DNA of 61,055 bases from contig PJRA01000263.1 in NCBI GenBank assembly GCA_016987375.1, positions 2,441,378-2,502,432 of the forward strand, given 5' to 3'. Positions 12,074 through 25,289 of this stretch are shown in pieces. Numbering within the stretch: position 1 is the stretch's first letter; each line of letters begins with the position of its first letter. The translations under genes were made by a program, and so were the position numbers. This stretch comes from Brachionus koreanus. Its lineage: Eukaryota; Rotifera; Eurotatoria; Ploima; Brachionidae. The notes under the pieces are model-generated. The model was not told the DNA's origin, searched no databases, and saw only the letters and a program-made list of their open reading frames with translations.

Positions 12074-12265
12074 GCACTAGTGGTTCAGTGGTAGAATCCT
12101 CGCCTGCCATACGGGCGGCCCGAGTTCGATTCCCGGAAACATCAGTATTTACAACTGGTCGGTCAGGTCTATTTTCACGTTGTTCCTCCCTTTGGGCACC
12201 ACATGTTGACGGACCATTATCTTGATCAAGAAAACACACTCTTTGTCCTTTAACAGGCATTGATA
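12074..12265 (+). mobile_element. tRNA-Gly(GCC)-derived SINE
   Basis: The first ~65 bases closely match the body of tRNA-Gly(GCC). They include the A box TGGTTCAGTGG, an anticodon loop with GCC (CTGCCAT) and the B box AGTTCGATTCC. The 3' acceptor strand does not pair with the 5' GCACTAG, so this is not a functional tRNA. It continues into an unrelated, relatively GC-rich body (to about 12265) and then returns to AT-rich flank. A tRNA-like head joined to a non-tRNA body is the architecture of a SINE transcribed by RNA polymerase III. The 3' boundary is approximate. Confidence 0.7.
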
Positions 12266-12830
12266 GATATGAAATAATTGATATATCAATATATATTTTT
12301 ATTAGAAAAGCAACACTATTCAATAAATTGAAAAGAATTTATATACAATAATAAATTATATTAAAACCAGTGACAACTTATTAAACTAGACAAAACTTAG
12401 ATACTTAATTTAGGATTACTAAGGCAAACTAGAATATAAACTGGGTTTTAATTCACACGTTATTTTTTTAAAGATTTAGAAAATAATAAATAAAAATTAG
12501 AAAAATGCTAATCCTAATACTGAACCTAAAAAAAATCAAATTTTTAAATTCATAAAAATCAATCAAAAGAGTGTTAAATGTATTGAATTGTACGAAATAA
12601 TAGTTTTCAGACTTGTTTTTAAGTCACAAGTCTTAAGTCAAGTCATAACTTCGACTTAATTTTTTGCTAGTCTGATATTTTTTAAAAGTAAATGACTGAT
12701 AAATTATAAAATAAAGCCAAAATAAACTAAAGCTTTTGAATAAATAGTTTTTATTAATATTTCTGTGAATATCAAAATTTAAAAATATTATTTTATAATA
12801 AATATTTGTGAATTAGTAAAAAAACAGTCT

Positions 12831-12865
12831 AATTTTGTTTCTTGATTCAATCAAGAAACAAAATT
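12831..12865. repeat. 35-bp perfect palindrome
   Basis: 17-bp arms (AATTTTGTTTCTTGATT and its exact reverse complement) flank a single central C. It could extrude as a cruciform. It lies between the two inverted CK2 beta copies, about 570 bp upstream of copy 2. Confidence 0.9.
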
Positions 12866-13152
12866 CAAAAATAGTATTTTTAATTTTTTACTTAACATTT
12901 GTTAATATAATTTGGTTTGAAAAATAAAAATTTAAAAAATTATGCAAATGATAAAAAATTGACTGATTATAAATTTAAAACTTTATATTTTAGAAATTAT
13001 ACTTTTAAGATTATATTTGGATTTGAAGAAATTAGTATAAGTAGCACACTAAAAGAAAATAATTTTTTTAGCATACTTGCTTGAATTAAAATAAAACAAA
13101 AATTAAAAGAATTGTTTCACTTTTATCTGAATTATTTAATTAATTATTTTAA

Positions 13153-13437
13153 TTTATTAAAGTTAGCGTTGGGAATCTGAAGCCTTTAGAGGACAAAGAA
13201 TATACTCAAAAATCGTTTAGATTCGCCAAAGTGTCTCAAGCTGGTAAATTTAGCCTTCCGTCTTCTGCTTCAAATAAAGCACAAACAAGTGCAAAAGTAA
13301 AACAATTAGAACAATTTCAAAAAACTAAAAGGCTAAAATCATCAAAATCGGATTCTTCGACAGCATCCAAAACGTCTTCGCCTACTAATTCCAGTTCTTC
13401 ATCTATAGAGAACAACAACACTGATAACGAAACCACA
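13153..13437 (+). other. Open Ser/Lys-rich extension in frame with CK2 beta copy 2
   Basis: The frame of CK2 beta copy 2 stays open upstream of its conserved ATG for 95 codons, back to a TAA at 13150. It reads [34 protein letters not shown] and [18 protein letters not shown], followed by a serine/threonine/asparagine tract. Base composition is clearly less AT-rich than the neighbouring intergenic DNA, so it looks like protein-coding sequence. There is no in-frame ATG before 13438. It would therefore need an upstream exon (possible acceptor after AAAG at about 13162), a non-AUG start, or be 5' UTR derived from another gene. Confidence 0.5.
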
Positions 13438-14196
13438 ATGAGTAGTTCTGAAGAAGTTTCGTGGATTTCATGGTTCTGTGGTTTACGAGGAAACGAGTTT
13501 TTTTGTGAAGTAGATGAAGACTATATTCAAGACAAATTTAATCTTACCGGGTTGAATGAACAAGTACCACGCTATCAACAGGCTTTAGATATGATTCTGG
13601 ATTTGGAGCCCGATGAAGAGTTAGAAGAGAACCCGAGTCAAAATGATTTAATCGAGCAAGCCGCTGAAATGCTTTATGGCCTAATTCATGCTAGATATAT
13701 TCTTACTAATAGTGGAATTCAAGTCATGGTAAAAATCAAAAAAAATTTTTAGTTTTTTATTTTTCTGAATAATTAGCTTGACAAATACCAAAATGGCGAC
13801 TTTGGTTTTTGTCCACGTGTGTATTGTGAAAATCAGCCAATGCTTCCTATAGGTTTATCTGATGTTCCTGGAGAAGCCATGGTTAAACTCTATTGTCCAA
13901 AATGCATGGATGTGTATACTCCAAAATCTTCTAAGCATCATCACACAGACGGGGCTTATTTCGGAACAGGCTTCCCTCATATGTTGTTCATGGTTCATCC
14001 CGAGTATAGACCAAAAAGAGCTGCAAATCAGTTTGTACCAAAGTAATTCATTCATTTTTTTAGCAATAATTTTTTTTTATTATAAATCTTTGTTTTGTGT
14101 TTCAGACTTTATGGATTTAAGATTCATGAACAAGCCTACAATTTACAATATCAGGCAAATTCTACCAAAGGAACGGCTCAAGGAAAAACAGCATGA
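13438..14196 (+). CDS. CSNK2B: Casein kinase 2 regulatory subunit beta, copy 2
   Basis: A second CK2 regulatory subunit gene in opposite orientation to copy 1. Exons are 13438-13728, 13777-14042 and 14106-14196, giving 215 aa from the conserved MSSSEEVSW start. The zinc finger (CPRVYC, CPKCMD) and the alpha-docking region are intact. Relative to copy 1 it differs in the RYQQ segment, in the acidic region ([11 protein letters not shown]) and in the whole C-terminal tail ([10 protein letters not shown], ending QGKTA). Exon 2 from position 13789, the 63-nt intron 2 and the first 22 nt of exon 3 are almost identical to copy 1. The protein may be longer if the open extension at 13153-13437 is translated. 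Confidence 0.95.
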
Positions 14197-15550
<1,354 letters not shown>

Positions 15551-15918
15551 TTAATTTTATGGAAACCAGCTTTGAATATATATAAATATATATATATTAA
15601 ATGATATGTTTTGTTTTATTTTTAGAGATAAACTAAAAAAAAGTTTTTTAAAATATGAGTTTTAAAAATTAAAAATTATTATGATATAACAGATTTAAAT
15701 AAACAATAAATACTATAATGAAATTTTTTTTTTATATTTTTTCCTTTTTTCTATACAAAATTCATATCTTGAGTTTTTCTCTTCTTTTCCTAAATTAAAC
15801 TTTTTATGAATGAAGTGATTTTAAGGATGTTAAAACTTTTTTTTAGGAAATAGCCATATAAAAATAAAAGGTGGCGTTTAACAATTTTTATTCTATTTTT
15901 TTAAGAAACAAAATTTGT
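15551..15918. other. Short intergenic gap with convergent 3' ends
   Basis: AMMECR1 (+) and RPL26 (-) converge here. It includes a TA-rich run at about 15578-15599 and poly-T tracts. No gene. Confidence 0.6.
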
Positions 15919-16473
15919 TTATTGTGTTTCCATTGTTTGTTGAACGCTTTCCTCGGAGTGTTTTCCTTTGGCTTCGGTTTGTTTAGAGCGTGCTTTACGT
16001 TCCAAGATAAGTTTACGATCTTTGTCCAATTTCAATTTGGTGATGACGGTCTAAATTACAAAAAATTTTCAAAAAATATTCTATTTTCTATCTTTTGAAT
16101 CTACTTTAGAAGGGTGAATGCCGACATGAACTGTAGCACCGTTGGCTTTCTCACGCTGGATTCTTTCTACATGGACTACAAATTTTTTTCTGTAGCATTG
16201 CAAAACTTTGCCAGTTTGTTGACCTTTATAGTGACCTCTGGTAATCTTAAAAGAGAATAAAAATAATTAAAATTATCAAAGACTGTAAAGCAGCGCAGTC
16301 TTTACCATGACTTCATCATCTTTTCTAATTGGAATACTTCTGACGTTGTATTTTTTGCGAAGTTCCTTGCTTAAAGGAGCGCTCATAATTTTCCTTCTAA
16401 TGTGTGAAGGAGCTTTGAAGTGTCTGGCACGATTTTTACGTCTGGATGATGATACTAGTTTATTGAATTTCAT
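15919..16473 (-). CDS. RPL26: 60S ribosomal protein L26 (uL24)
   Basis: A cytosolic large-subunit ribosomal protein. Minus-strand exons are 16473-16306, 16245-16105 and 16050-15919, giving 146 aa, close to the 145 aa of human RPL26. The N-terminus reads [20 protein letters not shown] and the KOW motif region reads [19 protein letters not shown]. These are followed by [17 protein letters not shown] and [16 protein letters not shown]. The tail ends QQTMETQ. All introns fall between complete codons and have GT-AG ends. A mutated partial copy of the end of exon 1 lies about 0.5 kb upstream at 16996-17033. Confidence 0.97.
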
Positions 16474-16995
16474 CTTGGTATCTATGAATTAGATCAACCC
16501 TTGAAAATAAAGATAAATCAGTAAAGAATAAGAAATAAGGTCTTTTGGGAATAGAATTCACGTTTGAGCTTAGATTTTCTATATGAGTGAGGGAAAAAAA
16601 GAAAATTAGTATAATAATGAAGAAATATACAATATTTGGAAAAAAGTGTGCTCGTCCTCGATGCTAAACATATTAAACTAAATTCAAATGCATTACTTTA
16701 GAAATTTGCAATCAGTTTTTTTTCGACACTGATTAAAAATTATTTTTGGCTTGCAATTTGAATTTTTTATCAAAATATACTCTAATATTAGTCCAAGTAC
16801 TTTTGTTAACTTTATTTTCTTTTTTTTATTTTAAAAAGATTTTCTTATTAATTAAAACATTTAATAGCAATTCAAAATTTTATTTTTTATTTTTTTTAAA
16901 TGTCTTCAAATTTCATAAAAGTTTAATTTTTTTTATGACCAAAATATATTTATTTCTAATTATATTTATTTAAATATCTTTATTTTTGACATTTT
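16474..16995. other. AT-rich upstream region of RPL26
   Basis: Non-coding; presumably carries the RPL26 promoter. No distinct motif recognised. Confidence 0.5.
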
Positions 16996-17033
16996 ATCAT
17001 CTTTTCTAATTGGAATATTTCTAACATTGTATT
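16996..17033 (-). pseudogene. RPL26 exon 1 fragment
   Basis: A 38-nt stretch matching RPL26 exon 1 at 16315-16352 at 35 of 38 positions; all three differences are transitions. Read on the minus strand it gives YNVRNIPIRKDD, against [12 protein letters not shown] in the gene. The flanks do not extend the match clearly. It is a short, decayed duplicate in the same orientation as the parent. Confidence 0.75.
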
Positions 17034-17140
17034 AGTTCAATATTCCTTTCAAATAACTCTTTGAGAAATTATATTCTTTCTGAATCCAAGTATTTTTTTA
17101 AAAGGAATATAGCAAAAAAGGTATTTCATAATTAAAATAA

Positions 17141-17370
17141 GTTTTGGGTAGCGTCAGTTATGGCCACTGGACCACTTTAACTTGATATTAGCAGTTTTGA
17201 TGGCCTCGAGGGAAAATTATTTTTTTCTAAATTTTAGCTTTTTATCTTTTACTCAATTCTTTTATCTATCGAATTTTTGTATTAGAAAATTTTTTAAATT
17301 TTTTTTTACATGGCCATTAAAACTGCCAACACCAAGTTGCCGTCCAAGTCAATGAACGGTACCCAACACT
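17141..17370. mobile_element. MITE-like palindromic repeat, copy B
   Basis: The ends are inverted. The left end reads TTTTGGGTAGCGTCAGT followed by TATGGCCACTGGACCA. The right end, reverse-complemented, reads AGTGTTGGGTACCGTTCA and continues to GGCAGTTTTAATGGCC, matching the left inner segment GCAGTTTTGATGGCC. The AT-rich centre is non-coding. It is the same family as 21541-21673, where the outer repeats are cleaner. Confidence 0.75.
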
Positions 17371-17817
17371 AATTAAAATAGACCTAAAAATATATAAGAT
17401 CATCAGATTTCATTATTTTTGAAAATTCCGTTCCTTTGGCAAAGTAAGACACTTTTTAAAGTATGTTGTACTTGATGCCTAATATAGGATAGAATTAACT
17501 TAATGATATCACAGACTCCTTGGAATTTAATGAAATTTTTTATTTTTTTATTCTAATAAATAGATAATTTAAAGCGTACATTTACTTTTTTTCATATATT
17601 TTAAGCTTTATTGATGATAAATAAATTATTGATAAGCAACTTTTTGGTATTAAATTGTATACTTATGAGTTGATTAAAGTTTTTAAGTATAAAAAAAATT
17701 TATTCATAATTTTTATTTTTTGGTAATTTGGTCATTATTTTTGGTGGTATTAAACCGTGAAAAAAAATTTAAAAAACATTTTATTATCAAAAAAAGTAGA
17801 GGTTACAGTTTAATCAT

Positions 17818-17912
17818 AATAGTAGTAGTAGTAATTTCTGCGGTATAGTGCTCTATACCAGCGCAAATTCTGCACTTAGCCATTAAGACTATTGCAGTCC
17901 TTATGGTTTCCA
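17818..17912 (-). mobile_element. 5'-truncated LINE 3' end with (TAC)n tail
   Basis: Read on the minus strand, a short block ends in GCAGAAATTACTACTACTAC, which parallels the end of the LINE at 3072-3785 (GCAGTTTATACTACTAC). Small hairpins precede the tail in both. It is probably the 3' stub of a related element. Confidence 0.55.
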
Positions 17913-18120
17913 TTTGAATAAAAAGAATAAATTTTTTAATTTAAACAAATTTTTTTTTTTAGAGTCTGATAGAGTATCGTTTTAAAAATAAATAAATAAT
18001 TTTTTTAAATTTAAATTAAAAAAATAAGATAAAAATCAGTTACTTTATAGAACTGAATTTTAAAATTATGGAATACACATTTAAGTTACACAAACAAGAT
18101 ATAATTGTTAAATTAATTAA

Positions 18121-18351
18121 ATGAATGCCTTGCAAATATTTTTTTTTTTTCAGAATAAACTTACTCAGCGACCAGTCAATTATTTGGTCTATACACTTGA
18201 TAAAAATCAAACACAAAAGTTAAGATTCAAATTATCGGAAAAATTTTTAATGCAAGTCAAACAAAATATTCTATTTTCAAAAATTATAGATGGTGCTTGT
18301 AAAAGAAACTCATTTATAGAAAACTTCTCTCATATCAAACAAAGGTTTTGA
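18121..18351 (+). other. Unrecognised short ORF
   Basis: 76 codons from ATG. The stretch from about 18153 reads NKLTQRPVNYLVYTLDKN and follows a T-run ending in CAG, which could be a splice acceptor. I recognise no family and see no upstream exon. It may be an isolated exon or a chance ORF. Confidence 0.2.
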
Positions 18352-18472
18352 AAATTTTTTACTCATTTAAATTTAGAAAAAAAAACTAAACCCTAGGATA
18401 CTTTAAAAATTTATTTTTTAATTTTAGATACCTAAAAAAACTAAATTGTAAATTTCAAAGTGTTGGAATAAA

Positions 18473-20268
<1,796 letters not shown>

Positions 20269-20948
20269 ATAATATCTAATTAGAGATAAAATAAAAAGCG
20301 ACAACGACTTTAAAAGAGCCTATGATTTTTGGTTTAATTTATAAAATTGATTTTTAAAAATAAATTGAGATGGCAAAATTTTGATAGTATGTAAAAAAGA
20401 CAATGGTATGTAAACAACTATTCAATTTGGAATTGACCAAATTCGAGAATTTAAATTGTATAAGTGACTAATACAAATAATAGCATTCATTTCAGCAATC
20501 AACTTTGTTTCATTTTTTTAATTTATTTGTAAAAAAAAAAATATATTTGTATTATTAAGTAGTATTTTTTGATTTTGTTGGTCTGTAAAAAATTTTTTTT
20601 GAAAAAAAACAAAAAAGCAATCTATTATCATATTCAACAAAAATTTTGTAATCGTGCGAAAGTCAAATGATTTTAGAAATCAATTTTTATTTTGAACCAA
20701 ATTTTGGGTCAACGTTGTTATGCTAGTTCCAATTATTTGAAATAAATATTTCTCTAAAATTTATGTATGATATTAAAGAAATTTTTGAAACTATTTTAAT
20801 CTTTTTATTGCTTTAATATTTTTATTTTTTTTTTAAATTAATCAGTGAAAAAAATTGAATAAAAATTAGTCCATTTAAATTGTCTGATAGTAATTAATCA
20901 GAAAGTTTAGTAACAAATTAATATGTCTTTTAAAACAAACTCTAAAGA
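20269..20948. other. AT-rich intergenic stretch between WDR5 and ELP4
   Basis: 3' flank of WDR5 and presumed promoter region of ELP4. No structured feature recognised. Confidence 0.5.
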
Positions 20949-23900
20949 ATGAGTGATCTAGTTCAACCAAAGCCTTCATATTTTGTAAGAAAAACTCCAA
21001 CTCAAGCTTCTTCGCAAAATGTCAAACAAACTAATATACTTAATATACCAGGAACTCGCACATCTTTACACAATAATCAGTTACTTACACCAATTGGAAT
21101 ACCCTCTATTGATTCAACAATTGGTATTTTTTTAATTAGTTATTTAAACAAAAATTTGGTGCTAAAAAGATCTGCTACTTTTAGAGCATTTAATTTTTTT
21201 GTTCATTAGTAATTCTGAAAGTCGCTGTAATGAATTTTGGAAAAAAAGAATAAAACCAAATTTTAGGATCTAAATAATTTTTTCAGTTATAGATTGAAGT
21301 TATTGATTAAATTCTAATGATCATGCTAAAAGATTGAATGCAATTTTTTTTTAAAATAGGACTTTATTTTTATATCTTAAAAGTACTACTCTGGAATGAT
21401 TTAAAAAATCAAATCAAGATACAAAAAATCTTTTTTTTATTTAATAATTTTTGATCAAAAACAATTATTTTTTAACTATTAAAGAAAAAGCAAGAAGAAA
21501 CTAATTGATTAAAAAATTTTGGCAGATTAAAGTTTTTAAGCAGTGTTGGGTATCGTCAGTGATGGCCACTAGGCCGCCATATTTTTTAAATTTTATTTTT
21601 GCACATGGCCATCAAAACGGCCAACACCAAGTTTTGCCGGTCCAGCGGCCATCACTGACTATACCAAACATTATTTTAGAAAAATGAAAAAAAATCTAAT
21701 CGCTTATCCAAAATAGATTAAACACTAAAAATATAATCATTATTTATATACTATAAAACTCATTGTTTAAAAAAGTTTTTCTATTAAAAAATATGCTTGG
21801 GTTATTTTTAAGCCAGTTTTGGACAGATAAGAGTTAATTATAAAAAATTCGTTCTCAAAATTTATTAGCTGATAAATATAACACAACTTATTAATATTTA
21901 CAGAAACTCTAATTTGCTAATTAATAGAATAGTGATTTGCAGACTAGTAGTTTTTTTGCATAAGTATTGTGTATTTTGGAACAAAAATTAGAAATTTAAA
22001 TTGAAGATTTGAAATAATTTTTTATCTTTAGATTTAAACAATGAAACAGAAGATAAAAATTTATTCATAGCTAGTCTTGGACCAAAACAAAAATTATTTC
22101 AATTTTTAATTTTTTTTTAAGTATTGACAATTTTGGAACAAAAAAACGAACGAAAAAAATAATTTCAAATCTTTAATTTAAATTTTTAATTTATGTTTAA
22201 AATCCACAATACTAGGAGAATTTTTCTCAAAATATTTAGTTGATGCTTAAAATAATTAATTTATTGTCTAACTTAATTTCTTAAAAGTATATAATCCAAA
22301 ATAGTTAGTTTTTGCTTATTTTTATTTGTTATTCAAGAAAAAAGTTAGAAAAATAAAAATTATTTTTGCCTTATTAAGATATACTTCTGCTTCACGGGTC
22401 TTTAAACTTATGCTTTGGGTGCAATCGCTTTTGTATTTTTCTTGAGTAGCATAACTAAAAGATTTTGATTAACCGCCAAAGCTTCAATGTGTAAACAGTA
22501 AAAAAAAAATTTTGGAGCAGAATCGTAAGTAAGAAACTCCTCATCTTGACTGTATGTATACCTGACTATTTTAGCATTTGACTTCGCCATTTCAACACTT
22601 TTGCAGATTTCCTAATTACCGTCATTAGAACATTCAATTCTAATAACTACTCAAAAATCAATTAGTTGAGATTTTGAGAAACTTGGTACAATAAAACAGA
22701 AAAAAATGTAAAAAATTCTTATAACTTTTTTTTAAAAGATCAAAGTTTCTATAGAGACAACATTGTGCAACATTATTAGTTGTATTATTTAGAGCATTTT
22801 GCAAATTTAGCATAATTTAAATTTGGACAATTTTGGCTGTAATAAATTTGCAGAGATTTTGAACATCATTAACAGACTTAAACAATTGATGCAACTTTGA
22901 ATGCTGTATTATGCTGAATTTAAAAGTTAATCTTCAGAAAAAAGAGTTATAAGCTTTTTTAGAATTAATTTTTCTTCTATTTTTATTTTATACCAAGTTT
23001 CTCAAAACCAATATTGGATCATTATTGAAATCAATTGGACTAATTTCATCAATTTGAAGTGATTTAACTTACTCATTTAATCTTTTTACGAGATCGCATT
23101 TTGTACCAACGTAGAAAAGTTTAACTTTTTTACACTCATTAGATTACATTCACTTTTTACAGTTCTACCACTTTCCATGTCAAATCGTACATTTTTATAA
23201 AATTTAATTTTTTTAAATTTTCAAAATCAAACAATGAATCATATTAAAAAATACTCAAAACTTTTATCACATGATACATTTTGCAGAAGAAATTTCATTT
23301 TTTTTAAATTTTTCTTTAAAATCGCCTGAGAGCGTTCACTGAATTATATAGACCGTATACTGGAGAGTTTCATAATTTTATAAAATTTTGCTTCTTTCAA
23401 AAAAAAAACATGTAAAACAAATAATTTTAAAAGATGAAAATAAAAAGTAATTTAAGTTGAAAAATTATTTCAAATAAAAGATTTAATCCAATTATTTTAT
23501 ATTCTAATTCTGTTAGTTAATCTAAAAGTTGCTTGATAATTAATCTGTTGGAAAACATATCGTTTAGGTCGCAGTTATTGAAACCTTCAAATAAATAATT
23601 TTATGATATATTGAAACCAGAAGAAATTTGAAATAGCTTTCTAAAATAGAGTTTAAATAAAAAAAAATGGATTTTTTTCAAGCTATTTTTTTATATGCTA
23701 AATAGATCAATTTTAAAAGACTTTGACTATTTTCTTAAAAAAAATTTAAAAATTCTAATATTAAATATTAAAAAATTTGTTTTCAATAAAATTATTATAA
23801 AGTCTAAATTTTAATTTAAATTTTTTGGAAAAGCAAAAATTAATTTCTAAATTTGAGATTTTGCCTTGAGCTGGTGAACAAATAATGCGTCTACTTTAAA

Positions 23901-25126
23901 AAAAGTTTACTTTTAAAAAGCGTTTTAGTTTAATTTTAATTTTTAGAATTACTCAATTTCTTAAATTGCGAATATTTCAGTTAATTAAATTAGATTTAAA
24001 AATTTTAATAAAAATGGTAAATTTTAAGGTGGTGGTTTACCAGTTGGTGGAATATGCTTGATTGGCCAAGATGCAAAAAATTATTTTTCAGACATTGTGA
24101 TGAGATGCTTCATTGCTGAAGGAGTTGTACATAATCATTCAATATATGTTGCTGATGTTGGCGAAGAGAAAGAAAAGCTTTTTCAAGTAACTAAAATTTA
24201 TTTAATCTTAAAATAAAAATCTGAATTTTTTGAACTTTTTTAATAGAGGATTCCTAGTCAAAATAAAATAGAAGAACCAGACATTCAAAAGAGTTCAGAA
24301 CAGCTGAGAATAGCCTGGCGATATGGACAGCAATCTCAGCTAAACAATAAAACTGAATCAAGTGCAAAATCATTTCAACCAAACTACTTTGTTATGAATA
24401 AACTCATGTCAAGTGACGAAATATTTTCCTCTTCTAATATTCGAACATTTGAATCGAATGAAAAAATCACAAACGAGTCAACGCTTTATCCAAATTTAAG
24501 CAAAGATTTAACAAAGCACATTGATTCAATTAATTTAAATGTAAACAAAACAAAAGAATACAATAATTTGCTTCGAATAGGTAAACATTTTCTAGAATTT
24601 TTATTTTAATTTTAAATTTGAACAAATTAAAAAAGTAATAAACTCAGCTGGAGGACTCATATGGAACGATTTGTGCTCCATAAATGAAGATTTTTCAATG
24701 GAATTATGCAAATTCTTGATATATTTGCGTCAACTGATGAGACACTCGTTGGCTGTATGTATAATCACATTGCCAAATGAAGTTGTACAAAATAAAGATT
24801 TGCTTGAAAAATTTTCCCATTTAAGCGATTATACGTTTCTACTAGACGATTCAAATCGAACAACGTCTCGGCTAACAAACACTCAGTACGATGGACTTTT
24901 CCGACTGACAAAACTACCACGTCTTAATTCGTTAAGCTCGTGTTTTACGCCCGAAACCCTTGATTTGGCGTTTTATGTAAAAAAAAAACGCTTAATTGTT
25001 GAACAGATGCACTTGCCGCCAGATATTGATGAAAACGACGACTCTCAAAAAGGAAGAACCAACTCATCGGTAACCATGTCTTGTAGCTCTTCAACTTCTA
25101 GTGGATCTCATAAATTAGATTTTTAG
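20949..25126 (+). CDS. ELP4: Elongator complex protein 4
   Basis: A subunit of the Elongator ELP456 RecA-like hexamer, needed for wobble-uridine modification of tRNAs. Exons are 20949-21123, 24029-24186, 24247-24580 and 24648-25126, giving 381 aa. N-terminal residues read VKQTNILNIPGTRTSLHN, then QLLTPIGIPSIDSTI joined across the intron to GGGLPVGGICLIGQD, the degenerate P-loop region typical of ELP4. FLIYLRQLMRHSLAVCIITL, PRLNSLSSCFTPETLDLAF and KKKRLIVEQMHLPPD mark the C-terminal half. A serine-rich tail ends HKLDF. Intron 1 is about 2.9 kb, far longer than every other intron in this cluster, and carries a MITE-like repeat. Confidence 0.92.
21541..21673. mobile_element. MITE-like palindromic repeat, copy A (in ELP4 intron 1)
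   Basis: A 133-bp non-coding block with terminal inverted repeats. The left end reads GTGTTGGGTATCGTCAGTGA and the right end, reverse-complemented, reads ATGTTTGGTATAGTCAGTGA. Both continue into TGGCC-rich sequence. Inner blocks (GGCCATCAAAACGGCCAACA) match copy B at 17141-17370. It sits inside the long first intron of ELP4. Confidence 0.85.
22408..22590 (-). other. Antisense 60-codon ORF inside ELP4 intron 1
   Basis: Starts MAKSNAKIVRYTYSQDEE and ends KNTKAIAPKA. Composition is more protein-like than surrounding intron. I recognise no family. It could be a nested small gene, a processed pseudogene fragment or chance. Confidence 0.2.
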
Positions 25127-25289
25127 TTTTTATTTTATTTAATTAAATAATTTAAATTTTCAACTCATTTAATTTATTTATAATTTTCAGTTTTGTAATT
25201 AAAGCTGTTAAAAAAAATTTGAATTTATTTAGCTTTAAATCAATTACTATAATTTAAAAAAAAATTAATACATTTATTGATTTAGAAAA

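Noticed and set aside
12074..12145. Functional tRNA-Gly gene
   Set aside because: The 3' acceptor strand does not pair with the 5' strand and one anticodon stem pair is broken.
12057..12323. 88-codon minus-strand ORF
   Set aside because: It is the antisense of the tRNA-Gly-derived SINE and has no protein family features.
13231..13233. GTG as start codon for an extended CK2 beta copy 2
   Set aside because: In a eukaryote a GTG start is unlikely; the conserved ATG at 13438 begins the canonical protein. The upstream open frame is reported separately as a possible extension.
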